Shown piece by piece: positions 1 to 11,300 of a stretch of DNA of 64,000 nt. Every line of letters starts with the position of its first letter. The stretch's first letter is position 1. The stretch lies in the NCBI GenBank assembly GCA_028673005.1, contig CM054120.1:60572057-60636056 (forward strand), in the 5' to 3' direction. Under the pieces are notes generated by a model that ran no database searches, was not told the origin of the DNA, and was given only the letters and a program-made list of their open reading frames with translations. A program made the translations under genes and the position numbers. Source of the DNA: Tanypteryx hageni (Eukaryota; Arthropoda; Insecta; Odonata; Petaluridae).

Positions 1-3000
1 TACCAAAACTCTAATTATCGAGATTCTACTGTAATTGAATTCAATCTTCGGTGTTAGGCGTTGCTAGAATCCCGGAGTTGTAAACGCGTTGCAGCCATTT
101 CGCGGCATTATTGAAAACGTTGATTCACTATTTAAATGGGGAAAGGAAAAGTTCACGGAATCGAAATTTCCGTAGTCACTGGCTATGCTGCAAAAAAATA
201 ATTTATTCGAACAAATATAATAAATTCAGAAATTTTGATTGAAATCGGCCGGGATTAAAAAAGCCCGAAGATAAATCGAAACGATGATACACGTGCCTAA
301 TAATCAATTCGCGAACATATAGTCCAGAAAATGACAAACTGTCATTCTTGGTTTTAAATAACTCGAGAGTTATTTCGAGCTCATAACAACTATCAAAGGC
401 GTTAATGTCACATACTTTCCTAATATTATCAGATAATTTAGAACCTGGATCCATAAAGTGCTTCTTTTCCTCCTTTTTTACTAACCGGACGAATATCTTT
501 TATTTTTTCCAAAAGAAATAAATGCATCACTAAGGCTATCTAATAATTCGAATCTTTCTTACAAGTACTGGACAGGTGCATCCAATATAAAATAATAAAA
601 ATTTTGTTTGACATCCTGGATAACCTCATAATTGTTTTTATGCTCAAAATTGTTTTTCGAGAAAGAATCGATTATGTGACGGAAAATGTCGCATCAGCCG
701 TTTTCCACAATTTCTTTCGCAGTCACTAAAACGTTATTAAATCTATAGTCCGAATTGCACTTTCTAATATGTAGATCCAATTTAAAATGTTCGAGTACCA
801 TTCTATTAAATTTAGCTCGCTATATTTAACCGAGATAATGGGTGGCATGCATAAAAAGCAGCAAAAGCAAACGCTTATGCAAATGCTTCGATCCGTATGC
901 ATAAAGAGCGAACTTTCTTCTTTTCTTCTGACTTTCAGCCAAGCGCACCATTAAGAAACAGATACTCTTCCAATGGAAGCGCAAAGTAAACTGATTTAAG
1001 GGTAGTTCTGTATTATTTTCGTAAGAATATGGATGTTAATGCAGGAAGGCGAAGGAATAATTGAGGCTAGTCTTCGGAAACAATCGTCTAAGCCGATTTA
1101 CAATCATCATTGGGATTTCCATGACCGAATTGGGAAGAAAATACAAATGAGAGACTAGAAATTTTGCATTCTATCAACGAAACAATTAGTGGCGAACACC
1201 CCGCGATGAGACAAAGTTGTTTTCCCTCTCTCTGGTTAATTTTACGTTCCGTGACTAAATTTCTCCATTTATTTTAAACAAGAATTTTTCATTTTAATTT
1301 GTAAAGGCGAGTAAAATAGACGAAGTATAACTACCTTCGATAAATTGAAGCTACCGTAGAATCTGATGCTCACTCCAATTTATTGCTTGTATCAAAATGC
1401 AAAGGCATTAATGGCACAAATTTCTACGATAGTAAAAAGGAAAATATTGCTAGAGCAACCAACTTGTTGCACCTTCCACCACGGAATAGATCAACGGACA
1501 CGTTTTCATTCGATTCCGAGGTCCCGAGTTCAATTCCAGGTGCTTTCACTTTTTTAGAATAGCTTGGGATTGAGTTAACCGTAATTTCTCGGACATCGCG
1601 ATGCTGCCAAATTTTGCTTGGAATCCACCTCCATACTGGGGAAGGTCGGGGGAGGATGCTTTCAATCTCAAAGTCTCAAGTTCGCATCCAGGAGTTTTAT
1701 TCTTCCCATTAAAATTTCATGGGAATGAGTACAGCGAATTTTTCACTCGTATCTTAAAATTACTTATTATCATTGAAAGAAACTTGAGCCAGAAAACGCA
1801 CAAAAATAGTTTTACTTTTATTTCGTCAAATTTCAAAGAGGCATCAAATCGATACGGAAATTTGTTTTTAACGCGGAAATTCGACGTTTTTTGAGCTCAC
1901 GGGGGTCAACGAATAAACTAAATTTTGTTTCCGTTTTGTTAGTCTTTTCGAGTTGAAGAGCAACGAGGCATATCTTTCTCTCCGCGATTCCAGGGTTCGA
2001 AAATATACGATTATATATAACTAATACGAGTTGCCGGTGCTGCAAGCGCTGTAAAAATCACCATTTACCAAGATCTAAACTCGTAAATAATCCAACGCGA
2101 TCTCCAGGGCAACAGAACGTCAGCCACGTGGATTCCATGAGTTCTAGCGGAATGTTTGTAATTTTCCGCCAAATTAAGGCAACTATCCGTAATTTCCAAA
2201 TTCTGTTGCAACTCGTGTCCAAGTTTCCATATTTCAAGTTTCGTGATTCAGATCGCACTCCATGAGCAATAAGAATAATCATCATTAAAACAATACCCTA
2301 TACTTTAAATATATGGAAAAAATATGATATTTTCCGTTACATTTATGGAATCATCATCCGTGCATTTAGCACGTATTTGGATAAAAATATCGAGAAACCA
2401 GTATGACGCCATTATATTTAACAATTTAAATAAGGTAAAATTTCTCGATACACAACATTAAAATACTTTTCACGTTTTACCGTCACTCCTACCGGGGTTG
2501 ATTCTTCGATTGTGATCCCTTATAGCCCTGGGGAAAAGCAAACCTATTCGCTCCTTCCTACAGTCGATAATCCAAATTTAATCGATATGTTTGGGCATTG
2601 AGTAGAACGTGAGAATTGCAATTGTCTATGTTACACTCAATCACAGTGCGTGATGCAATTAGAGTTTTGGATACAGTGAAACCTCACATACTTATTACCG
2701 GGGGAAAATATTGATGATGATGTTTTCATAATATGCATTATATTGAAAATTAGAAATAGTTAACTTATATACTTAATTAACTTGATGTTAAGTCGTCTAA
2801 ATAAAAATGAAAAAAACATATTTCCGTAACTCAAATAAATTTTACTTTCCCTTGAGATTCGAGTTATGAAAGTTCGTTTTGAAGGCATTAGTTTCCATTA
2901 AAAGCATTAAATCACTGTAATGGTAACGTATAATATCAGATCCCTTTAAAAGCATTGAGATTGTTGGCAACGACTCGTTGTCATGGTATTTAAAGATTTC

Positions 3001-3110
3001 CATTGTTGAAAAGAGTATGTATTTACAGTTTTTTTCGATTTAATGCAGATATTTACGCTAATTCGGAACTTATTTGAATTCTGCTTTAAAAAATTAAGAA
3101 TTACGTTCTT
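1..3110. other. AT-rich flank without recognisable gene
   Basis: I see no open frame with family motifs on either strand. All open frames here are under 100 codons and none carries a domain I recognise. A short stretch near 1,500-1,545 (accgagg-type run followed by gagttcaattcc) resembles a tRNA B-box followed by a T-run, so a decayed tRNA-derived SINE tail is possible but unproven. The segment shares no obvious long block with the array that begins near 3,110. Confidence 0.5.
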
Positions 3111-3114
3111 TCAG

Positions 3115-3400
3115 CTAGACAACGTTTCTTCTCATGAATTCGTATCTAGATTAAAAGTAATTTTAAAATGCATTTTTAGAAAGCCTTGCACTGACTTAGA
3201 CGTTACATGGTGGAATTTGTATGGAACACACGTTTCTTTCCGAAATTTTATAGCTTTTTCGTACTCGTTCCGGGTGTTGCCAATGCGACCCGCCTTCCAT
3301 TCAATTAGTGTCTATTAAGCCTTCAAATAGACAAAACAATTGCGTTATTCGCTTCGCGCTTTTTATGAAGCATAGCAATTATAGTTGTATCAATGTCAAA
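3115..3400 (+). repeat. R-repeat core in A1
   Basis: This is a copy of an interspersed repeat whose most conserved core contains tggctttttcgtactc, ttccgggtgttgcca and ttattcgcttcgcg. Other copies in the same orientation lie near 7,440, 26,425, 37,220, 45,275 and 60,735. Inverted copies lie near 21,730 and 36,430. No coding frame is shared among the copies. The family could be a non-autonomous DNA transposon or a Helitron-like element, but no diagnostic ends were found. Confidence 0.7.
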
Positions 3401-3551
3401 CTTAAAGTAGCAAGGTTAATAATTGAAGATTAATATTATTCAGTTAACTGCGTTTGGGCTTTACAATGATAAAGATTTTCTGATTATATTTTTAGGTTTT
3501 ATGTTTATCGACGTTTATCGATTTAAATCTAATCCTACCAAGCTAAGTTAT

Positions 3552-4005
3552 AAGTGAAATTTTACGAGATGTAGAGAAAAGTTCATTTTTTGTCACCAGT
3601 AAAGTGGCACTCCCGATTAGGCTACGGGACCCATTTATATCATTTTCTCATTTTCTTTGCACTTTTGTCCTAAATTTGATGAACATCTGTCCAGTGGTTT
3701 CGCAGATGAACATGCGGACGGACAAGCGGACGAACACGACGGGGTCATAAGGCATTCTTTGTTTACTTTTTGTAAAGAACGCCTAAAAATGAACGTCAAA
3801 TGGTCAGGTTGTTCCCGTCCGTCTGTTCGTCCGTCCACATGTTTCATCTGCGAAACTACTTGGCGGATGTTCATCAAATTGGGTGATTATGACACAATGG
3901 CAAAGAAAATAAGAAAGTGATTTAAATAGTTCACGTAGACTAATCGGGAGCGCCACTTCATTGTGAGAAAAAATGAACTTTTCTCTGTATCGTAAAATTT
4001 TACTT
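3552..4005. repeat. Foldback hairpin element, copy 1
   Basis: This is a long imperfect palindrome of about 454 bp. The left arm begins aagtgaaattttacgag and the reverse complement of the right end begins aagtaaaattttacgat. The arms pair through agaaaagttcatttttt, the gtggc-ctcccgatta box, atttgatgaacatc and ttcgcagatgaa. They meet near a small inner hairpin made of a pair of cgttcttt/aaagaacg-like words. A transcript would fold into a stem of roughly 200 bp. No protein is encoded. Comparable copies sit at 22,100-22,490 and 37,533-37,977. It is either a miniature foldback transposon or an inverted-repeat source of small RNA. Confidence 0.75.
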
Positions 4006-4194
4006 AAAATGTTTTCTGACATTATTTGTTAAACTAGTCCAATAGTCAAATGTTTTGTTCGGTACATTTTTATCGAAGGAGTAGCCAATTTTAAGAAATT
4101 TAAACGAGAATGTCGTAATTCGCTTTGAGATTAGAAAATTTCGTATTGAGTGAAAACTGAAGATCAATTGCTATATTTTTGACGTGTTTTGACA

Positions 4195-4400
4195 AATTTC
4201 CCAAATTGGCAGAAGACTGAAATTTGTTATGAATGCTTGATTCTTATAGTTAAAACAATTTATGAACAAATCTCAAAATAGATTCGGGTTCGACTTCAGG
4301 CGACAAATTTTATTTCCCGTAAGATAACCCGTAAAAATCGATTTTTCTACTTACAAGCTTTAACTCTTTTTCAAATTAAATTAAAAGAAATTGACCTACA
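4195..4400 (+). repeat. Dispersed 'H' repeat head in A1
   Basis: This segment has a diagnostic order: a gaaatttg word, then gattcgggttcgactt, then a ttatttcccgtaagataac box, then cgattttt. Similar heads occur at 7,140-7,280, 18,990-19,230, 20,160-20,350, 22,800-22,990, 26,140-26,280, 33,620-33,860, 34,800-34,990, 45,000-45,130 and 60,450-60,580. Inverted copies lie near 5,480-5,660, 24,480-24,620 and 39,475-39,600. It is non-coding, and I cannot place it in a named family. Confidence 0.6.
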
Positions 4401-4639
4401 TTCTAAAGACAAATATTTTTATGGAAAAATAGATAAAGTTTCCTTTGCTTCTCGTCATATATTGCTCACGATTTAATATTGCTCAAACTATACGTTTAAA
4501 ATCTTAATTTTTTTTTTAATTTAAGCCTACCGTCCCATTATTAAACCTCCTGATTGTATTTTCGCCTCAATCCTTATACTACACTAGCGTAATTGTCCTT
4601 CAATTATGCGGGTATGTGCAGATTATATATTAAAATTAA

Positions 4640-4858
4640 GATACTTTCCTTTATTCCTTCCTCTCATTCTCTTTCCTCCTTCACACTTTATTCTCTCTCC
4701 CTCTTATTCTCCTTCTCTCCCTCCTATTTTCCTTCTCTCATCTATCATCCCATTCTCCATCCCTTTCTCCCTCCTATTCTTCATCATCCCATCTTCCCTC
4801 TTCCTCATATTCTCCTCCCTTTCTCCCTCACATTCTCCTTCTCATCCTCCCCCTAAAA
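4640..4858 (+). repeat. Polypyrimidine (C/T) tract
   Basis: About 215 bases are almost purely C and T (ttctccctc-type words). Equivalent tracts lie at 23,275-23,510 and 38,225-38,480. The long Ser/Leu/Pro/Phe-rich open frames across them come from the base composition, not from coding. Such mirror-like homopyrimidine DNA is known to be able to form triplex structures. Confidence 0.85.
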
Positions 4859-5479
4859 AATATAGATATCACCCTCAGCGTATTATACGTAGAATATTTA
4901 TTTGTTAAACATTACGCCAGACAATTTTAGCTGACCAAAATTATTTTAACTCGCTGGAACATACTTTAATGTGAATTATATATTTTTTTAATATTCAGTC
5001 CACATGAACATTTTTTCATTAAATTAAAATTTATGAATTTTATCCGTAGGAAGTGCAGTATATCCCCCCTCAAAATAGCACCATAAATGAATTTACTTCT
5101 TAAATTACTATGTAAACCGTAAATATTATTATTATTGCGATTGTTAATCTAGGTTAATTTAGGTTTCCTTCTCGTAAATAACGCAAAGAATATTTTTTAC
5201 ATTGATTGCTGAGAAAATCATTTCCCTCTCCTTCCGTCATTCTCTTCATCTCGTAATAAAAGACTTCGAAGCACGCTTGATCCTCTGAAATTTGAGGTGA
5301 CGAAAGGTTTTTAGGTAAATCAATAAAATTGGTGGACAAGACCAACATCCCGTGAAAATGGCAAAATTTCCGCTAAATATGTTAATGAAACGTTTAACAG
5401 GAAGGATTTCGAACTGTAGGCGAAAAACAGTGAACAGAATTAGAAACGCTGATTTTCTTCAGTAGAATGGTCTAAATCT

Positions 5480-5660
5480 AACGGTCGTACGTCAATGGTT
5501 TCTAATTTTATTTACCAAATTAAAAATGCCTGCGCGTCTAAAGGTCGACTCTTACGTGTTACCTTATGGTGAATGCAAATCATCCCCTGGAGTAGAAATC
5601 TGGACGTTTTTTGTAAATTTTCCTTTGTCCCAGCATTTTAAAATCTGAATAGATTACGTA
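5480..5660 (-). repeat. Inverted 'H' repeat head in A1
   Basis: Read on the minus strand, this carries ctccaggggatgat, then accataaggtaacacgtaa, then gtcgacc, matching the H repeat at 19,085-19,160. With the plus-strand head at 4,195 it makes a widely spaced inverted pair in block A. The pair recurs in A2. A3 has lost its plus-strand partner. Confidence 0.55.
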
Positions 5661-5834
5661 TCTATGACAAATTTAAAGTTTATTTTTGCATATTTGATCG
5701 AGTAATTGGAATTTTAGGCGCGAAAAGTCATAATTTACGTCATCACCGTTATTCGCAAAAGTATAGGCAGAAATATCAGACCTTTTATATTAGAAAATTC
5801 TTAAGGAAGGCGAGCTCTGAATGATTTTATACGA

Positions 5835-6375
5835 GAGAGAGAGGGGGAGGGAGAATGAGAGGGAGTGAGAGAGAAGAAGAGAGAGAAGGAGAGAGAAGGA
5901 GAGAGAAGGAGAGAGAGAGAGAAGGAGAGAGAGATGGAGTTAGAGAAGGGGGGAGAGATAGGTAGATAATTGTATTTATTAGGGCTAGATTGAGGCTAGA
6001 AAGTCAATGTTTTACAGAAGGATAGAGGGAGAGAATTAGGGAGAGATGGCGAGGAAGATAGAGATCAAAGGATGGATGGAGGGAGAGAGACAGGAGGAGG
6101 GAGACGGAGAGATAGATAATTGTATTTTTTAGGGGGAGATTAAGACTACAAAGTCTATTTTTAGAGGAGAGATGGGGAGATGGAGGCAGAAGGAGGGCTG
6201 GCGAGGAAGAAGGAGATTAAGGAGGAGAGAGAAAGAGATAGAGAATATATAAAAAATAATTGTATTTATTAGGGCGAGATTGAGACTAGGAAGTCTATTT
6301 TCCAGGAAAAAGAGAGGGGGAGAGGGAGCAAGAATGGGAGGGAAGAGGATGGAAGAGAAGAAAGGAGAATGAATG
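5835..6375 (+). repeat. GA-rich tract with embedded ~140-150 bp repeats
   Basis: Runs of gagaga and gaagga are interrupted by three copies of a module containing ataattgtatttattaggg followed by gagattgagactaggaagtctatttt-like sequence. These start near 5,967, 6,117 and 6,255, giving spacings of about 150 and 138. Matching tracts are at 24,783-25,345 (three modules) and 39,770-40,105 (two modules, then truncated). The antisense proline/leucine-rich frame is compositional. Confidence 0.8.
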
Positions 6376-6759
6376 TGAAGTGGCTTCAATTTAATACTTA
6401 ATCAACGCATTCCCGTTATATTTGACGGGCAATTACGCTACCTTACAACAATATCTCTTTAAGAAACGTAGGAATGGTCGCATTAATGCAAATGTATATT
6501 TAAGTAAACGTACTTTGTTTATAATCGTTGCTACGAAGGATGGTTTATGTTATTTTTAGAATTACGGCTGGCCTTAAATTTTATTTCCAAATATATCCTT
6601 AAAAAAACTATATTTTCAACTGTTTGCGCTCTAACAATTTGCCACCCTTGACAATAGGAAATCATTTTGTTTAATGACTTATGTTTTCGCTGAATGATTC
6701 GCTCACCTGCTGAAGGGACTATCAAACCTATTAATTTTATTCCTTCTTTCCATCACAAT

Positions 6760-7860
6760 AAAAATGATTCTTCTAATAATACGTCCACAGCTTTTATTCC
6801 CTCCATTTTCTATTTAAATAATTTACAAAGCCAATTTCGTTCTGGGAGCTTTTAGTTGTTTTAACGGAAAGAGTGGCTCTCGGGAGCCGTGCGCAAGTCC
6901 TTAAAGAGCCGCATGCAGCTCAGGAATACTTACGGTGAGGTAAGCAGTCTGGAGGAGTGGCTTATAAACAGAACGTGAACGAAATATTAATGTTATTTGT
7001 CTATAATACATCAGTAGGTCGACAGTTTTACGAATAAAGCGTCAATTTATGTAATTTTATTTAGCACACTCTAAGCAAGTAATCCTTATATAATAATTCT
7101 CATGTGTCCGTCTGTCTGTCTCTACCGGTATTTTTGGATAATTTGCCAATGGAATTATGAGCTGAAACATTCACAATCCTTAAACCCTCATAAGATGGTC
7201 TCTAGAAAAATCAAGCATCCCGGATCCGACTCCGGGAGACAATTATATTTTCCCATAAGGTTACACGGGATTTTCGATTTTTCAAGGTGTAAGGTTTATT
7301 TCCTTTATTAATTCAAATATGTAAATATGGACCGAATTTCTCCTTTTTCGTTTTATTCGACCAGCAGAAATATCACATATTCTATTCATTCGACGTTTAC
7401 ATGTTATATAGAAGAATTTGTCAGAAACATGCATTTATTTTAGATATTTTATGGCTTTTTCGTACTCTTTCCGGGTGTGTGCAAGGGCGACCTCCAATGT
7501 TGCCTTCGATTGAATTTGCGTCTATTGAGCCTTCTAATAGACGAAAGAATTGTGTTATTCGCTTCACGCAATGTCAATCTTAATAGATTGCCACTTTAAT
7601 AATTGAATAATATTATTATTCAGTAAACATACGAGGAGGAAAAATAACGCAGCCAAAGAGTGGCAAATAAAGTCGTATATTGATGCCAGAATGTAAAAAA
7701 TTTCCAGCGCTTCATTTTCTGGGAGAATTCAAATGATTGTCAGTAGTTTATTAATTAATCAAACAATAACATTTACCATATATATAAACAATTATATTTT
7801 CCCATAAATTTACACGGGAATTTCGATTTTTGAAAGTCAAATACATTTACTATATATATA
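6760..7860 (+). repeat. Interspersed ~1.1 kb element in B1
   Basis: This block matches 25,740-26,845 (B2) and also 60,060-61,132, which lies well outside the array, so it is a dispersed element. The shared order is a tctaataatacgtccacag box, a gagccgcatgcagctcagg box, a ccgtctgtctg run, the H head, the R core and an attgtcagta box. Bases 44,925-45,490 hold a shorter copy starting at the gtctg run. It contains no transposase motif. The gagccgcatgcagctc word resembles the tail of non-autonomous hAT elements, but I see no terminal pair here. Confidence 0.65.
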
Positions 7861-8229
7861 AAGGTTTTTCGCTCACACCTCAGAAGTTATATTTTAATCA
7901 CGCTACAAAGTCCCGTTTATGTTCAACGGGTAATTCCGCTCGTTATAAAAAAACGGAAGCATTGAATAAATCCGTTTTCGGAGAGGACACTCAAGTGATA
8001 TTCAGTTATCTTGATAACGATAATCTAAGGAGCATATGACGCCGAAATGGTAAAACAAGTGCATACTCATGAATATACGATTAAAAAGGCAATGATCATG
8101 GCGTTTGATCTTTAAAGATATTTACACTGGTAAATTGCGCTACACTCTAACGATGAATGTTTATATAGTTAAATTTTTATTTGAAAACGGATGCAATATT
8201 TACCTGAGTATTTTAACATTACACATAAG

Positions 8230-9230
8230 GAAGGGGGAATATGGAAACTACATAGTATAGCATTGCGTACATTTATCCCTTTCTTTGTTATTCGCCCTTT
8301 CAAATTGGCCGAAATAATCACCGGCATCGATCGATAGCAAAAGAACTTTCAATATCTTATATACGTATGTTTCATGGCAACGTTGGTTAACTTCGACATG
8401 AGCTGTTAAAAGACGACAAGCGAACCACATCTCGTCTTTCATCGAACCTCCATCCATTAACAGTATAATGCCCCCCAAGGTATGACCAAGATTTTTCGCA
8501 GGTCCCTTCCTACACCATACAGACAGCTTGCGGCCTCCGTGGGACCACTGTTATCACGTTTACTTGGCGCTACTGCGCCCCGGTTTTGGCATGCGTAACG
8601 ACTGCCCGTGTCCAAGACACTTTTTGGCCATCCTTCTTTATCACGAAAACGCAATAACAAATAGAATGTTTTATACATATTTTCTTTAAAAAGTACATTA
8701 AGGCCATCTTAATAAGATAAATATGTGTTTGGACTGTCCGGCCAATCTTGCTGGGTAAGGTTAGCAATGTCCATTCAGTTCCTGCTCAGTTATTGCATCT
8801 AAACATAAATTTCACGAACTTAAATGTATGTAGGTATACAGTATACATCAGGCATGTCAATCCCGAAGCGGCGTTAGGGCCCCATTTAAGTGATAGGTTT
8901 TATAGAAAGACTTGAGTTGTTAAATGAGAGCCATAGCTGACAAAAACGTTATGTTGAAGATTGGATTTCTGTTTTGCCATTAAAAACAATAATTTGGAGA
9001 ATTCGCTCTATTGCATCTCAATAACTGTGACAAATAGTTAAGACAAAAATTCTAATTTTGACCACGCAAAGGCACAGAAAGGGTCGCTAATTTTACATGC
9101 TATGATATAAAAAATAAACCGCGATATATACATTGCACAATCTTTCTCATATACGTATGTTCGACTTTGTACGCTTATAAAAAATCCCTTATACATCCAA
9201 GTTAACCGTAGTTTAGCTTAGTATGTTTTA
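8230..9230. other. B1 spacer without recognisable gene
   Basis: The sequence is shared with B2 at 27,210-28,240 but reveals no known domain. Open frames are short and not conserved in frame between the copies; several differ by indels. I see no tRNA, terminator or terminal repeat. Confidence 0.5.
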
Positions 9231-9710
9231 ATACCCCTAATTGATATGTTATAATTTTTGGGACACATGGCAGAATTAGTATTATTCGCGACATCATGAT
9301 GTACGATTGGATGGATATTAATCAAAATCCTTATAGCCATTTCTGAGTAAAACGAATTTTGTTTCAAAATATCCTAAAATGGAGTACTCTTAATTGTAGC
9401 GCAATATCGTTCATCTCTTCAGGGTATCTTTTATAAATAATATTTTACAAAAATAAGATAAATCATTCGATTTAGTTTAAGCTTCTAGGCTGTAGTAAGA
9501 TTTTGAGTGGATCGCGGCGAAGGTGTGACGTCATAGAGCTTAGGTAAAGTAGTTGAGCGTACATTTTAATGTCACTGGACAACATATAGTGAAATTAAGA
9601 GATACATGGCTTATGGAGTATTACTTGTGACATCAAGCTCTACAATTGGCTGGATTTTTAAGTAAATTCCCTGTAGCCATTTTTGAGTAAATACAATTTT
9701 TCTAACAATG
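9230..9710 (+). repeat. Diverged ~340 bp tandem pair in B1
   Basis: Two diverged copies of one segment lie about 340 bases apart. Both have an acatggc word, then gacatca, then a ttgg-tggat word, then agccattt-tgagtaaa. The second half starts near 9,570. The same pair is present in B2 at 28,240-28,730. No coding frame is shared. Confidence 0.5.
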
Positions 9711-9959
9711 GCTAAGAATAAACAACCACTTGATTCTTTGATAAAGTTTATCGACTAGATTGAGAAAATCGTTCGGGAACTTGAATACATATCGAACTGG
9801 AGTGAAACAACAACTGCCTCTATGGCTAAAATCTTGCTAACAGCTATACGGGATACAGAGGCGGAACTATGGCAAGGAATTGCCTTTGGACCTCAAAAAT
9901 TATGAAATACACCTCATTTAACGATTTAGCGGCGTCTGCAGTATAAAATACGACCGTTG

Positions 9960-10500
9960 CCTTTTATATTATATGTGTCAGCGACAAGGACGCATTATCC
10001 TTGTCTCAGGGGCGGATTGATCTGCCGAGAGATCGGGCAAAATTCTGGTGGTCCGATGCTGCCTCTGGGCCGAGATTGCTTCTGCCGTGAGCTGTTTACT
10101 ATCCGTATTCTTAAGCTACTTCAGCTACGAACATGTCCGTAAGACTGCGGCGTCGGTAACAGGGGCGATAGCTTGAGTGGCGGCAAAAAAATTTCTTGAG
10201 GGTCATGTACCCTTTTATCGGTCTCTTCCAATTGTCTTATATTTACTCTCCCCTCGGTTTTTCCAAACTCGAGCCTTCTCACCTCTCCTCCCCTTGCAGT
10301 CCCGAGGCATGAAAGTCCGAGAAGGACGCGGGAATTCGCAAGACCCCTCCTGCAGTTCCCCTTTGTTTCCACGTGCATTCATTCGGGCACGGTCATATTC
10401 TTCGGTGTATTTGTTGCTGCTCTTGTTTGAGCCCCCTTTGGGTCACTTCCTCTTAGTAATTTCTACGCCTTGAGGACGGGGAATATATTCTCACATCATT
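9960..10500 (+). repeat. GC-richer block with hAT-like end in B1
   Basis: The block begins with ctcaggggcggattgatctg. Its CAGGGGCGGAT word is typical of hAT terminal inverted repeats, and a similar word follows near 10,880 (gcaggagcgga; gcaggggcgga in unit 2 at 29,928). Bases 10,177-10,473 are open for 98 codons, and a frame-matched stretch is open in B2 (29,237-29,515). The translations resemble each other only as the DNA does, with an indel of a few codons, and no family is recognisable. I treat it as non-coding transposon sequence, not a gene. Confidence 0.4.
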
Positions 10501-10979
10501 GTTTTCAACACCTTTTCCTTTAAAATTTCCTCCTCTCACGCGTTTCATATCGGTGACATCAAAGAAGAGCAGTTTGTCTAGTTCCAAAACGTCCATCGTT
10601 GCGGTAATGACAGTCAAGAGGTGTGCACCTTTTAGTGTTTGAAGAATCTGTTAACAAGTAATAGCAGATTAGATATTCTTGGGAATTTTTGATATGTTTT
10701 TGTCTTTTCTCAAGATGTTATGTGAGTTTTTAGTGTTAATATTATTCTTTTCCCATTGGAGAATGCAGGTTTTTCACCCTGAGAGCTGAAGATATACCAT
10801 GTCCACGATCAACGGAGTTTTTCATACCAGGAGGTTAGTATATATTTTTATTCGATCTTTTATTTAGATTATCATTCACGCAGGAGCGGAATTTGAAACT
10901 TCTCAAGGAGAGGGTGATTGCCCCAGTAGCCCCTCCCTTCCCTTGAGTGATATATTGCCGATTACTCATTGTCCTTAAT

Positions 10980-11300
10980 ATCCTTAGCCTTGTCAGAATG
11001 GATCCAGGCCAAAGTTCCCTTGTCAGATATTTCTTTCGTTTGTCGTTTGCATCGCCGGCGCGTGCCTATTGGCCGTCCGTGTGCGGAATCAAGTTGGCCG
11101 CCACTCCGCCCCACTCCCTCCCGCCCCCCTATGTACACATATCTCGGAATCTCGCTTCATTACCATCAGCGAATTTTCAATTCCTGTTCCGAGTGTTCTT
11201 GCTTAATTATCTGTACAGCAGGGATGCTCAGGACCTCCATCGCCAACCCGTTTTAGGTAGATTGCGTAAAAATTTCATCGCCTCTCCCATCTAATAGAAC
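10980..11300 (+). other. Conserved GC-rich island, promoter-like
   Basis: A GC-rich, CpG-containing stretch (for example tcgccggcgcgtgcctattg) carries an inverted CCAAT box (attgg) near 11,068. It is almost unchanged in unit 2 (30,025-30,335), where flanking DNA differs more. A frame of 115 codons starting near 10,947 is open in unit 1 only, and its C-terminal part is broken in unit 2. A promoter or 5' region of an old element is one reading. No TATA box or recognised coding exon is nearby. Confidence 0.35.

Noticed and set aside
3680..3870. CRISPR-like array because of repeated ggacgga words
   Set aside because: No regular direct repeat with unique spacers; the words belong to hairpin arms in eukaryotic DNA.
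3657..3920. Overlapping frames on both strands of the foldback hairpin (also 22,089-22,436 and 37,498-37,994)
   Set aside because: A palindrome gives similar frames on both strands; frames shift between copies.
4593..4908. Two overlapping ~90-100-codon Ser/Leu/Pro-rich frames (also 23,219-23,557 and 38,151-38,528)
   Set aside because: They lie on polypyrimidine tracts; two frames are open at once and differ by indels between copies, so they reflect base composition.
6129..6389. Antisense hydrophobic frame across the GA tract
   Set aside because: Low-complexity purine tract; not kept in A2 or A3.
7830..8039. 69-codon frame identical in B1 and B2
   Set aside because: The DNA around it is equally identical, so it is no evidence for coding; no start context or domain. 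Kept only as part of the identity-island finding.
10177..10473. 98-codon frame, partly matched in B2
   Set aside because: Indels between the copies, no family, and a transposon-like start of the block.
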